Shown piece by piece: positions 53,511-61,940 of a DNA stretch of 64,000 nt. Location of the stretch: NCBI GenBank assembly GCA_046347945.1, contig JAXMFB010000005.1:62001-126000 (forward strand), in the 5' to 3' direction. The stretch comes from Zeimonas sp046347945 (lineage in GTDB: Bacteria; Pseudomonadota; Gammaproteobacteria; Burkholderiales; Burkholderiaceae_E). Each line of letters starts with the position of its first letter. The first letter of the stretch is position 1. A program made the translations under genes and the position numbers. The notes beneath the pieces are model-generated. The model was not told the DNA's origin and did not search any database. It saw only the letters and a list, made by a program, of their open reading frames with translations.

Positions 53511-54515
53511 TCAGAGCCGGTCGATCAGCTCGAGCAGGCGCACGCCGTCGGGAGCGGTCGCGCGCAGGAACTCCTTCTTGACGGCCGGCTGCATCGCGTC
53601 GGCCATCGCCTTCTCCTGCGCCTTCGTGAGCGCCACCGCCTGCATGCCCTTGTCGACGAGCACCTTGATGTCCTCGGGCGGCACGCCGTCGGTGGCGCGG
53701 ATCGAGCGCTTCACCGCCCGGTCGGCCGCGGCCTGGATCGCGGCGCGCAGGTCGGCGGGCAGGCCGTTCCACCACGCCGGGTTCACGACCAGGTTGTCGA
53801 AGGCCAGGATGATGTTCGACGCGGCGCCGTACTTCTGGATCTCGTAGTACTTGCGGCTGTAGGCGGCCTTCACCCCGGTGAGGCCGGCGTCGAGCACGCC
53901 GGTCTGCAGCGCCTGGTAGACCTCGGAGCCCGGCATCGCCGACGGCGACGCGCCCATCGCCTCCAGGCCCGCGTCGAACAGCTTGTTCAGGCCGCGGATC
54001 TTCAGCCCGGCGAAGTCCGACGGCGCGACCAGCAGCTTCTTGCCCGATGTGAAGATGCCGTCGTTGGTGTCGACGATCCACGCGATGTTCTTCACGCCGC
54101 GCGCCTGCATCTTCGCGTCGAGCAGCTTCGACGCCTCCGAGCCGATGAACGCCTTCTGCCTGGCCACCGAGGTCATCAGGTACGGGATGATCGAGACACT
54201 CATCTCGGGGATCGTCCCGCCCCACTGGAAGCTCAGGATCACCGCCGCCTCGATCTTGCCGCTGGCCACCGCCGGGTGGTTCTGGTTCGGCTTGTACAGT
54301 TGCGCGGCGCCGAAGGTCTGCACCTCGACGCGGCCCTTCGTGGCCTCCCTGACCTCCTTCGCGAACTGCTCCAGGTTGACCGCCGTGTGATGCGTCGGCG
54401 GGAACTGGTGGCTGATGCGCATCGTGTAATCGGCGGCGAAGGCGCTGCCGCCGAATCCGAAGGCGGCGGCGGACAGCGCGACGCACTGGCGTGCGAACCG
54501 GCGGCGATCGACCAT
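53511..54515 (-). CDS. dctP: TRAP transporter substrate-binding protein DctP
   Basis: 334 residues. A Tat-like leader (MVDRRRFARQ; signal peptide cleaved near AFA-ADY) precedes the DctP fold: MRISHQFPPTHHTAVNLEQF, GKIEAAVILSFQWGGTIPEM, and the carboxylate-binding Arg in SDFAGLKIRGLNKLFDAG. AGGAG lies eight bases upstream of the ATG. The Arg suggests a carboxylated ligand, consistent with the CoA-transferase gene upstream. Confidence 0.93.
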   Translation of the reverse strand: MVDRRRFARQCVALSAAAFGFGGSAFAADYTMRISHQFPPTHHTAVNLEQFAKEVREATKGRVEVQTFGAAQLYKPNQNHPAVASGKIEAAVILSFQWGGTIPEMSVSIIPYLMTSVARQKAFIGSEASKLLDAKMQARGVKNIAWIVDTNDGIFTSGKKLLVAPSDFAGLKIRGLNKLFDAGLEAMGASPSAMPGSEVYQALQTGVLDAGLTGVKAAYSRKYYEIQKYGAASNIILAFDNLVVNPAWWNGLPADLRAAIQAAADRAVKRSIRATDGVPPEDIKVLVDKGMQAVALTKAQEKAMADAMQPAVKKEFLRATAPDGVRLLELIDRL

Positions 54516-54558
54516 GCTTGTCTCCTGTGGTGTAGGGGCGTGAGGGTGCAGCAACGGT

Positions 54559-55770
54559 TCAGGCGACGGCCCGGCGCGCGCGCAGCACGTCGATCTCGGC
54601 ACCGGAGTAGCCGAGGCCTTCGAGCAAGGCCTGCGTGTGCGCGCCGAAACGCGGCGGATCGAGGCGCACCGGCAGGCGCGCGCCCTGCATCGTGATCGGA
54701 AAGAGCGTCGTCTTCACGGCCTGCCCGGCCTTGTCGCCGTCGGGCAGCACCACGTCGGCGAGGCCTCCGGTGGCCAGCAGGTGGGGGTCGTCGTACAGGT
54801 CTTCGGGCCTGCGGATCGGCGCGAACGGCAACCCCGCTTGCTCGAAGAGCGCCGCCAGCTCGGCCGCCGAGCGCTTCGCGAGCCGCTCCCGCAGTATCGG
54901 CATCAGCGCCGGGCGGGCGCGCACGCGGTCGTTGTTGGTCGCATAGGCCGGATCGGCCTTCAGGTCGTCGAAGCCGAGGACGTCGCAGAAGGTCGCGAAC
55001 TGCGCGTCGCTGACCGCGGCGAGGAAGATCTGCTCGCCGTCCTTCACCGTGAACACGTCGTAGACCGCCCACGGACTCTCGCGCGCCGGCATCGGCGACG
55101 GCGGGCGGCCGGTCATCGCATATTGCAGCATGTGCTGGCCGACCAGGAACACGTTGTTCTCGAACAGCGCCGACTGCACCTCCATCCCCCGGCCGGTGAT
55201 GCCGCGCTGGATCAGCGCGCCGAGCGCCCCGATCGCGCCGAAGAGGCCGCCCATGATGTCGTTGACGCTCGTGCCCGCGCGCAGCGGATCGCCGGGGCGC
55301 CCGGTCATGTAGGCGAGCCCGCCCATCATCTGCACCACCTCGTCCAGCGCGGTGCGATGCTCGTAGGGGCCCGGCAGGAAGCCCTTGTGGCTCACGTAGA
55401 TCAGGCGGTCGTTGCGCCTGGCGAGCGACGCGTAGTCGAGCCCGTACTTCACCAGCGCGCCGGGCTTGAAGTTCTCGACGACGACGTCGGCGCTCGCGGC
55501 GAGGCGCCGCGCCGCCTCGGCCCCCTCGGGCCGGCGCAGGTCGATGCCGATGCTCTTCTTGTTCCGGTTGAACATCGGGAAGAAGCCCGCGCCGGCACCG
55601 AGCAGCCGGCGCGTGTTCTCGCCCTCGACCGGCTCGACCTTGATGACTTCGGCACCCATGTCGGCGAGCACCATCCCGCAGGTCGGTCCCATCACCATGT
55701 GGGTGAACTCGACCACGCGCAGGCCTGCGAGCGGCTGCGGCGCGGTGGAAGCTTCGCCGGGTCGGCTCAT
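54559..55770 (-). CDS. Class III (CaiB/BaiF) CoA-transferase
   Basis: 403 residues. Family III features: start LAGLRVVEFTHMVMGPTCGM, then ADMGAEVIKVEPVEGENTRR, NRNKKSIGIDLRRPEG and the catalytic Asp expected in the segment LDEVVQMMGGLAYMTGRPGD-like region near residue 150. It moves CoA between two acids. In the same operon with a HMG-CoA-lyase-like enzyme and a TRAP importer, it probably activates the imported acid (for example itaconate, citramalate or a hydroxymethylglutarate-like acid). The exact substrate is inferred only. Confidence 0.92.
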   Translation of the reverse strand: MSRPGEASTAPQPLAGLRVVEFTHMVMGPTCGMVLADMGAEVIKVEPVEGENTRRLLGAGAGFFPMFNRNKKSIGIDLRRPEGAEAARRLAASADVVVENFKPGALVKYGLDYASLARRNDRLIYVSHKGFLPGPYEHRTALDEVVQMMGGLAYMTGRPGDPLRAGTSVNDIMGGLFGAIGALGALIQRGITGRGMEVQSALFENNVFLVGQHMLQYAMTGRPPSPMPARESPWAVYDVFTVKDGEQIFLAAVSDAQFATFCDVLGFDDLKADPAYATNNDRVRARPALMPILRERLAKRSAAELAALFEQAGLPFAPIRRPEDLYDDPHLLATGGLADVVLPDGDKAGQAVKTTLFPITMQGARLPVRLDPPRFGAHTQALLEGLGYSGAEIDVLRARRAVA

Positions 55771-55784
55771 CCGGGCCTCGCCTG

Positions 55785-55847
55785 GGCTCGCGCGTCGCTC
55801 ATGCGGACTCGCGCGTCGCTCGTGCGGGCTCGCGCGTCGCCCGTGCA
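55785..55847. repeat. 21-bp tandem repeat, three imperfect copies
   Basis: Three consecutive 21-bp units (55785-55805, 55806-55826, 55827-55847) with the core CTCGCGCGTCGC. They encode the terminal ARATRE-type repeats of the lyase and extend into the 28-base gap before the CoA-transferase. Length divisible by three means copy changes would keep the lyase frame. Confidence 0.75.
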
Positions 55848-56770
55848 GGCCCGCGCAGCGTCTTCGGCAGGCCCGCGCGCCACAGCGTGCCGTGCAGCGT
55901 CTCGCCGTCGAGCCATTGCGCGACCTTCGCGCGCAGCGCGAGCAGCGCGTCGATGTCGATCCCGGTCGGCTCGCCCATGCTGGCGAACAGCCAGGCGACG
56001 TCCTCGGTGGCGACGTTGCCGCTCGCGCCGGGCGCGTGCGGGCAGCCGCCGATGCCGGCCAGGCACGCGTCGAAGCGCCGGACGCCGACCTGCCAGGCCG
56101 CGAAGACGTTGGCCATGCCGAGTCCGCGCGTGTCGTGGAAGTGCCCGCAGGCGAGCCGGTCGCCGGCGATCGCGAGGCTGCGCTCGAACAGCTCGCGCAC
56201 CGCCATCGGGTCGGCGTAACCGACGGTGTCGGCCAGCCCCACGCGGTCGACCCCCGCATCGAGCACCGCCCGCAACAGGCGCAGCACCTCGTCGGGTTCG
56301 ACGCGGCCCTGGATCGTGCAGCCGAACGCGGTGCTGATGCCGACCTCGAGCAGGCAGTCCGAGCCGGCCGCATCGCGCTCGGCGCGGATCGCCGCGATCT
56401 CGGCCACCACGTCGTGGGGCGACTTGCGCAGGTTGGCCAGGCTGTGCGCGCGACTCGCCGACAGCGGCAGCAGCATCGAATGCGCGCCGCTCCCGATCGC
56501 CCGCTGCGCGCCCTTCAGGTTCGGTACCAGCACCGAGACGACGAGCCCCGGGAGCGCGCGCGCGAACGCGACCAGCTCGGCGGTGTCGGCCAGCTGCGGC
56601 AGCAGCCGCGGCGGCACGAACGATCCGACCTCGATCTCGCGCAGGCCGGCGGCGTGCGCGTCGCGCAGCCATTCGAGCTTATGCGCGGTGGGCAGCGTTC
56701 GCGCGATGCTCTGCAGGCCGTCGCGCAAGCCCACTTCGCGGATCGTCACCGCCGGGTTCGATGCATTCAT
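55799..56770 (-). CDS. Hydroxymethylglutaryl-CoA lyase-family enzyme
   Basis: 323 residues. HMGL-like TIM barrel: the REVGLRDGLQ motif near residue 11 (catalytic Arg and metal-binding Asp), EVGSFVPPRLLPQLADT near 47, metal histidines in GHFHDTRGLGMAN near 208 and the mobile-loop Cys in GIGGCPHAPGASGN near 240. It cleaves a 3-hydroxy-3-methyl-type acyl-CoA to a smaller CoA ester and a keto acid. The last 15 residues are an Arg/Ala/Thr repeat from the 21-bp tandem repeat. A start six codons earlier (56788) is possible. Divergent from the LysR regulator. Confidence 0.92.
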   Translation of the reverse strand: MNASNPAVTIREVGLRDGLQSIARTLPTAHKLEWLRDAHAAGLREIEVGSFVPPRLLPQLADTAELVAFARALPGLVVSVLVPNLKGAQRAIGSGAHSMLLPLSASRAHSLANLRKSPHDVVAEIAAIRAERDAAGSDCLLEVGISTAFGCTIQGRVEPDEVLRLLRAVLDAGVDRVGLADTVGYADPMAVRELFERSLAIAGDRLACGHFHDTRGLGMANVFAAWQVGVRRFDACLAGIGGCPHAPGASGNVATEDVAWLFASMGEPTGIDIDALLALRAKVAQWLDGETLHGTLWRAGLPKTLRGPARATREPARATRESA

Positions 56771-56897
56771 CCGAAGGATTTTAGGCATTCCGCCGCGGAT
56801 CGTTGATGATTTGTCGGAACCACCTGCGTTCCCTGGCGTCATGCCACAATGCCGGACTCCCAGCCAGGGCGCGGGCGGATCCGCGCCGGTCGCTGTC

Positions 56898-57815
56898 ATG
56901 CCCCGCCACTTCGATCCCGTCACGCTGCGCCTGTTCGTCGCCGTCTGCGAGGAGCGCAACATCGCGCGCGCCGCGGCGCGCGACTCGCTGGTGGCTTCGG
57001 CGGTCAGCAAGCGGATCGCGGCGATCGAGCGCGAGATCGGCACCACGCTGCTGGTCAGGGGCCGCCGCGGCATCGAGCCTACCGCGGCCGGCGAGGTGCT
57101 GCTGCGGCAGGCGCGCGACGTGCTGGGCGCGATGGAGCGCATGCACGCGGAGATCAGCGAGTTCGCCACCGGCGTGCACGGCAGCGTGCGCGTGACCGCG
57201 AGCGTTTCGGCGCTGGCCGAGTGGCTTCCCGACGACATTGCGGCCTTCCTCGCGCGCTATCGCTCGGTGCGGGTCAGCCTCGATGAAGGAGTGAGCCGCG
57301 AGATCGTGCACGCGGTGCGCGAGGGGGCGGCCGACCTGGGCGTGCTCTGGGACGCAGGCGCGCTCGGCGGCCTGCGGACGACACCGTACCGGTCGGATCA
57401 CCTCTGCGTAGTGGTCCACGCCACGCATCCGCTCGCGAGACACCGGCGGCTACGCTACGAGCAGACGCTCGACCACTCGTCGGTGGGCGTCGCGCCCGGC
57501 GGCATGGTCGAGGCGATGTTGCGCCGGCAGGCGGCGCTGCTGGGCCGCGCGCCGGCCAACCGGATCCAGGTCTCGGGCCTGGACGCGGCGTGCCGCATCG
57601 TGGCCGCCGGCCTCGGCCTGGCGATCCTGCCGCGCGAGGCGATCACGCCGACCGCGAGCGCGACCGGACTGGTCGTCGTGCCGCTCGCCGATCGCTGGGC
57701 GCTGCGCCGATTCGCGATCTGCTGGCGCTCGGACGAGACGCTGTCGCCGACGGCACGGGTGCTGGTCGAGCACCTGCGGCAGCGGGCGGCGCAGCCGCGC
57801 GCGGACGCAGGCTGA
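56898..57815 (+). CDS. LysR-type transcriptional regulator
   Basis: 305 residues. N-terminal winged helix-turn-helix (FDPVTLRLFVAVCEERNIAR and ASAVSKRIAAIEREIGTTLL) and a C-terminal periplasmic-binding-like effector domain (VREGAADLGVLWDAGALGG; AACRIVAAGLGLAILPREAI). It is transcribed away from the lyase/CoA-transferase/TRAP operon, the classic layout for a regulator of that operon, probably responding to its substrate or CoA ester. An earlier ATG at 56841 would add 19 residues. Confidence 0.93.
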   Translation: MPRHFDPVTLRLFVAVCEERNIARAAARDSLVASAVSKRIAAIEREIGTTLLVRGRRGIEPTAAGEVLLRQARDVLGAMERMHAEISEFATGVHGSVRVTASVSALAEWLPDDIAAFLARYRSVRVSLDEGVSREIVHAVREGAADLGVLWDAGALGGLRTTPYRSDHLCVVVHATHPLARHRRLRYEQTLDHSSVGVAPGGMVEAMLRRQAALLGRAPANRIQVSGLDAACRIVAAGLGLAILPREAITPTASATGLVVVPLADRWALRRFAICWRSDETLSPTARVLVEHLRQRAAQPRADAG

Positions 57816-57830
57816 GACCGGTCCTGCCGG

Positions 57831-58298
57831 TCAGGGCACCGGCGGCGCGAAGTGCAGCGCGCCAGCAATGCGGTTCCACGCGTTGATCGCACCGATCGAC
57901 GCGGTGAGGAACGCGATCTCGGAGCGCGTGAACTGCGCCTGCACCTGTGCCCAGTTCGCGTCGGACACGCTGTGCCGATCCATCCGCGTCAGCGCCTCGG
58001 TCCAGGCAAGCGCCGCGCGCTCGCGCGGCGAATGGACGCCGGCTTCTCGCCACGCCGCGAGCAGGTCGAGTTTCGGCGCCTCGACGCCGAGCTTGCGCGC
58101 CACGTTCAGGTGGTACTGGATGCAGAACGCGCAGCCGTTCACCTGCGACGCGCGGACCTTGATCAGCTCCGTCAACGGCTTTTCGAGCCCCGATTCGTCG
58201 ACGGCCTTGCCCAGGGCGCGCAGCGCGGCGACCGCCGCCGGGGCGATCTCGTCGAACTCCTCGCGGCCGATGCGGGTGGCGTGTGCGGAAGCGGTCAT
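57831..58298 (-). CDS. AhpD-like carboxymuconolactone decarboxylase-family protein
   Basis: 155 residues. The CxxC-x3-H motif of AhpD-type proteins is present (NGCAFCIQYHLNVARKLG, Cys 56 and 59, His 63), and LDLLAAWREAGVHSPRERAAL is the usual second half. Members act as peroxidase-linked thiol-disulfide proteins; the partner is not encoded here. The ATG at 58298 (MTASAHATRIGREEF) is preferred to an upstream in-frame ATG lacking homology. Convergent with the LysR gene, 15 bases apart. Confidence 0.92.
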   Translation of the reverse strand: MTASAHATRIGREEFDEIAPAAVAALRALGKAVDESGLEKPLTELIKVRASQVNGCAFCIQYHLNVARKLGVEAPKLDLLAAWREAGVHSPRERAALAWTEALTRMDRHSVSDANWAQVQAQFTRSEIAFLTASIGAINAWNRIAGALHFAPPVP

Positions 58299-58365
58299 CG
58301 GGGGCTCGTGCAGGCAGTTGGCGAACTCCGAGTGTAGACGCGCGACCGGCCGCGGGTCGACCCGG

Positions 58366-58592
58366 GTGGCCGGTCTGGCTTCCATCGCAGTCAGCGCCAT
58401 GATCCTCGCGGCCTGCGGAGGCGGCGGCGGCAGCACGTCGGTCGCGACCAGGTCGGGCCGAAGTCCGAGATGGACGACCAGAGCGAGGGCTTCGAGGTCG
58501 ACGGAACGATCAATGCCATCGACCCGGTCAAGTCGACCTTCGTGGTGCGCGGCGTCACGGTGGACGCCGCGAAGATCGAGTTCCAGCCCTGA
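58366..58592 (+). pseudogene. DUF5666-like lipoprotein remnant
   Basis: From a GTG at 58366 a lipoprotein signal is readable (VAGLASIAVSAMILAACGGG, lipobox LAAC), followed by a Gly-rich linker. After about 25 codons the frame becomes Arg/Ser-rich. In another frame, from about 58440, a protein tail begins (DDQSEGFEVDGTINAIDPV, then STFVVRGVTVDAAKIEFQP) and ends at TGA 58592. This matches the layout of a DUF5666-type lipoprotein with most of its middle deleted. Not functional as seen. Confidence 0.55.
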
Positions 58593-58682
58593 GGGCGGGG
58601 CCCGTGAGGGTCCGGGCAGCGTCGGCCGCCGAATCTCGCGCGGCGCCGACGCCGCATCGCCTGCATCGGCGAACCGAGCGGC

Positions 58683-58811
58683 TCAGCGCGAAGTCGTCGG
58701 GCGAATGCCCTCCGTCGCGTGCTTCTTCGCCTCCTTGGCGGCCTTCTTCTCCTTCGGGGTCAACAGCGGCTTCTTCTTCGTTTCCTTGTTGCTCTGCCTC
58801 AGCTTGCCCAT
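58683..58811 (-). CDS. Lys-rich small protein, 42 residues
   Basis: A complete small gene: ATG at 58809-58811 with GGGAG nine bases upstream, stop TGA at 58683-58685. The product is highly basic and helical with repeated Lys (MGKLRQSNKETKKKPLLTP, then KEKKAAKEAKKHATEG). No signal peptide or membrane helix. Codon use is consistent with coding (AAG-rich in a GC-rich genome). Function unknown; nucleic-acid or ribosome association is one possibility. It lies between the DUF5666-like remnant and the META-domain gene. Confidence 0.68.
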   Translation of the reverse strand: MGKLRQSNKETKKKPLLTPKEKKAAKEAKKHATEGIRPTTSR

Positions 58812-58886
58812 GGCCCTGCTCCCGGAAATCACCGGCGGATGCGCGGTGTCTCCGCAGTATAGGCCGGTGGACCCCGGAGACGAACG

Positions 58887-60302
58887 CTAGGGGCGACGCG
58901 CAGCGATCGTGCGCCCGTCGCCCGCGTGCAGCACCAACGCCCCGCTGGCGTCGATCGAGAACCGCCGCACCTGCGCCAGCAGGTCGAAGAACAGCCGCTC
59001 CTGCTGCATCAACGCCGGCGCGCAGGCCATCATCGTCGACGCCGGCTTCCCGATCGTGAGGCCCTCGCCGGTCAGCGCATACGAGGCGGTGTAGCGGTTG
59101 CACGAGCCACGGCCCGAGACGCGCCCGTCAGCGTCGAAGGCCAGCGTCGCACGCGAGCGGTCGATGACGCCGCGGCCGGCGAGGTCCTCGACGACCCACT
59201 CGGCGCCGTGCAACAGCGTCGCCGGGTCGCCGCCGCAGCCGTTCAACGTGCGACCCGCGAAGGTGACGCTGACCGCATTCGGATGCGGCATCCCGGTCAT
59301 CGAATCGGCGCAGCGCCGCTCGAAGATCGTCGCCACGAGCCCGACGCCGGCAGCGGGCGCGCGAAAGCGCGTGAAACCTTCGCCGGGCTCGGCGACCGGC
59401 GTGGGCGCCTCGATCCGCGTGCGGCCGTCGTCGGCCAGAAGCGTCATCGTGCGCGGGGTGATGTCGAGCCGCCAGCCCGGCTCGTTGCCGGTGGCGCGAT
59501 ACGGCAGGCTCGGCGCGCGCTCGGGCACGCACTCCGGCCACGGTTGGCCGCGCACGACGACGGTCGCCCGGTCGCCCTTGGACCAGAAGCTCGTCGACGG
59601 GTCGCCGATCGCCTCGTAGCGCGCACCCGAGGCCGAGCGCACGGGCCGCAGGTCGAAGGTCTCGCCGCCGGCCTCCATCCGCGTCGTGCTGCCGACGTGG
59701 CCGAACGTGACGGTGCGGTCGCCGCAGACGAGCGTGCTCGCGAACGCCAGCGGCTGGACGCGGGCAAGCCGCAACGGGCCGACGTCGATCGCCGCGGAGG
59801 ACGGATCGATCGAGATCGGCTCGGTCGCCCAGGCCGGGCGCCCGCCAACGAAGATCGCGCCCCGCAACGCATGGCGCGCACCGGCCACGAGCTTCGCGCG
59901 ATCGACGTTCAGTTCGAACGCAACCGGAACCTGCCGGTCCTTCAGCGCCGCCCGCCACTCGGCCACGACGCGGCCCCCGGTGCCGGGGCCTTCGCGCAAC
60001 TCGACGACGGCGCTCGCGTCGGGCGGCAGCGCGATTCGCTCGCGATAGGCCATCGTGCCCTTGATGACAAGCGGCTGGGCGCGCTCGGCGGGCGGCTGAG
60101 AAGGTTCGGGAAGAGGCTGCGTGCGCTCGGGGACGGGCTGCGCGCGTTCGGGGGCCGGGGCCGGGGCCGGGCGCTCCGGACGCGGCGATGGGCGTTCTTC
60201 GCGCGACGGCGCGGCGCCCGTGTCGACGCGCGTGCCGACCCCCGTCGCGCAGGCGCCGAGCACGAGCGCCGCCGAGAGCGCAGTGGCGAGCCTGACGTGC
60301 AT
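58887..60302 (-). CDS. Multi-domain envelope lipoprotein (YbaY-, MliC- and META-like domains)
   Basis: 471 residues. Lipoprotein signal ending in LGAC (Cys 18), then a Pro/Glu/Arg-rich spacer (to about 78). A YbaY-like beta domain follows (IALPPDASAVVELREGPG), then a MliC-like domain (STLVCGDRTVTFGHVGSTTR), a GNEPGWRLDI segment near 270 typical of COG3650 proteins, and a C-terminal META/HslJ domain (AEWVVEDLAGRGVIDRSRA; GRGSCNRYTASYALTGEGL; MMACAPALMQQERLFFDLL). It is probably outer-membrane anchored and stress or lysozyme-inhibitor related. The ATG at 60302 is preferred to an earlier one that breaks the signal peptide. Confidence 0.87.
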   Translation of the reverse strand: MHVRLATALSAALVLGACATGVGTRVDTGAAPSREERPSPRPERPAPAPAPERAQPVPERTQPLPEPSQPPAERAQPLVIKGTMAYRERIALPPDASAVVELREGPGTGGRVVAEWRAALKDRQVPVAFELNVDRAKLVAGARHALRGAIFVGGRPAWATEPISIDPSSAAIDVGPLRLARVQPLAFASTLVCGDRTVTFGHVGSTTRMEAGGETFDLRPVRSASGARYEAIGDPSTSFWSKGDRATVVVRGQPWPECVPERAPSLPYRATGNEPGWRLDITPRTMTLLADDGRTRIEAPTPVAEPGEGFTRFRAPAAGVGLVATIFERRCADSMTGMPHPNAVSVTFAGRTLNGCGGDPATLLHGAEWVVEDLAGRGVIDRSRATLAFDADGRVSGRGSCNRYTASYALTGEGLTIGKPASTMMACAPALMQQERLFFDLLAQVRRFSIDASGALVLHAGDGRTIAARRP

Positions 60303-60360
60303 GAACGCTCGGGGTCCGGCGATCCCGGGAAGGCCCTTCGTTGCGGTCGATCGCGCCACC

Positions 60361-60825
60361 TTACTTCACCGGGATCGGCGTCGCGCGGGCGACCGGCACT
60401 GCGGTCACCGAGTTCTGCGGCGAGCCCTCGATCAGACGCTCCGCATACGTCAGGTAGACCAGCGTGTTGCGCTGGCGATCGACCATCCGCACGATGCGCA
60501 ACTTCTTGAACACCAGGCTGATCCGCTCGCTGAACACCTCTTCCTGCTCGGGCAGCGGCTTCGCGAACGAGATCGGCCCAACCTGCCGGCACGCGATCGC
60601 CGCCTCCGAGCGGTCTTCGGCCACGCCGAGCGCGCCCTTGATGCCGCCGGTCTTTGCGCGCGAGGTGTAGCAGGTGATGCCCTGCACCTTCGGGTCGTCG
60701 TGCGCCTCGACCACGATCTTGTGGTCGGGGCCGACCCACTTGAAGACGGTGTCGACTTCGCCGATCGGTTCGGCCCGGGCGGTCACGAGGGGGGCGAGGA
60801 GCAGGGGGAGAAGGAATCGTCGCAT
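60361..60825 (-). CDS. creA: CreA-family secreted protein
   Basis: 154 residues. Short signal peptide (cleavage near ARA-EPI) followed by the CreA sequence pattern: EVDTVFKWVGPDHKIVVEAH, GITCYTSRAKTGGIKGALG and the C-terminal RNTLVYLTYAERLIEGSPQN. The family is widespread and periplasmic; its role is not defined despite the catabolite-regulation name. It lies upstream of and in the same direction as the lipoprotein gene, 58 bases apart. Confidence 0.93.
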   Translation of the reverse strand: MRRFLLPLLLAPLVTARAEPIGEVDTVFKWVGPDHKIVVEAHDDPKVQGITCYTSRAKTGGIKGALGVAEDRSEAAIACRQVGPISFAKPLPEQEEVFSERISLVFKKLRIVRMVDRQRNTLVYLTYAERLIEGSPQNSVTAVPVARATPIPVK

Positions 60826-60869
60826 CGGATGCCTGCAGGGGTCAGCGGCTCGCCGCGACTATAGCGCTT

Positions 60870-61232
60870 TCAGTCCCACGCCTCGACGTCGACCTGCCGA
60901 GTGATCCGGCCGCCGGCATAGTGGATGATCACGTGCTCGACGATTCGCCTGCCGTCGCGCAGCGTGACCCAGACGCGAAAGGCGGCGCGATCCGGGCCGA
61001 TCACCTCGTCCTCGATCTGCAGCGCGACGTTGCTCGCCTTGACCAGGCCGAGGTGGTGGGCGATCTCGCCCTGCCCCTTCATCACGTGCGGCGCGCGTGG
61101 CGGATCGCGGTGCCGGTACTCGATCCACTCGCCGTCCTCGGCGAAGCACGCGGTCCAGGCCGCGATGTCCTGCCCGGTGAAGGCCCGCTTGAATCGGTCG
61201 AAATCGAACGCCGGCACGGTTGCTGCTTCCAT
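60870..61232 (-). CDS. SnoaL/NTF2-like small protein
   Basis: 120 residues. The NTF2-like cone fold is suggested by FDRFKRAFTGQDIAAWTACF, an acidic/aromatic pocket region (EDGEWIEYRHRDPP) and GRITRQVDVEAWD at the end, typical of SnoaL-like enzymes or ligand-binding proteins. Starts with MEAATVPAFDFDRF. No adjacent enzyme suggests a substrate. Confidence 0.85.
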   Translation of the reverse strand: MEAATVPAFDFDRFKRAFTGQDIAAWTACFAEDGEWIEYRHRDPPRAPHVMKGQGEIAHHLGLVKASNVALQIEDEVIGPDRAAFRVWVTLRDGRRIVEHVIIHYAGGRITRQVDVEAWD

Positions 61233-61382
61233 GGCCGCCCTCCTGCTGTCGAGACCGGGATCGATGGACGATCCCGCAAAAGTCTACGCCGCGCGCAGCA
61301 CGCTGGCAGCCCTGCCGCAGGTGGTAGATTCGCCGGACGCGCCGGCCATTGCGGCCGCGCCCCGCTGCGCCAGGAGTCGAAG

Positions 61383-61940
61383 ATGGGCTGGTTCTCGAAG
61401 AGGGACGACGACTTTTTTCTCGCCACCGTCGTGCCGAACGACGGCGGCGCTCGCGTCGCGAAGTACCTCGGCGTCGTCAACGGCGAGGCGATCATCGGCG
61501 CCAACATCTTCCGCGACCTGTTCTCGTCGGTGCGCGACGTGGTCGGCGGCCGGGCCGGCGGTTACGAGCGCGCGCTCGCCGGCGCGCGCGACGCGGCGCT
61601 CGGGGAGATGGTCGCCGCGGCCCGGGAGCTGGGTGCCGACGGCGTGGTCGGGATCGACTTCGACTACGAGGTACTCGGGGAAGCGAACGGGATGATGATG
61701 GTGTCGGTCAGCGGGACGGCAGTGAAGATGGCGGCGAGCACCGCGTCGACATCTTCCCGCACCGCACAGGTGTCCGACGAGGGCCGGGCGATCACGGCCC
61801 GATCCAGCGCGCGACAGGCCTGGACAGGAAATCCTCGAGCGATATGCCGTCGCCGCCCACCAAGAGGGCGCGGTGCACCTCGAAGGTCTGCGCGAACGCT
61901 TCGGTCCCCGCGTAAGCCTGCGGCGCGCGGCCGCTCTTGA
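61383..61940 (+). CDS. YbjQ-like heavy-metal-binding family protein, extended at the C-terminus
   Basis: 185 residues. The first about 119 match the YbjQ/UPF0145 pattern: AKYLGVVNGEAIIGANIFRD, AAARELGADGVVGIDFDYEV and MMMVSVSGTAVKM. Family members end about there (100-120 residues). The next 66 residues are Arg/Ser/Ala-rich and lie opposite the 3' end of the convergent ATPase gene, so the native stop seems to have been lost. AGGAG is nine bases before the ATG. Forms pentameric rings in known structures; function uncertain. Confidence 0.82.
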   Translation: MGWFSKRDDDFFLATVVPNDGGARVAKYLGVVNGEAIIGANIFRDLFSSVRDVVGGRAGGYERALAGARDAALGEMVAAARELGADGVVGIDFDYEVLGEANGMMMVSVSGTAVKMAASTASTSSRTAQVSDEGRAITARSSARQAWTGNPRAICRRRPPRGRGAPRRSARTLRSPRKPAARGRS

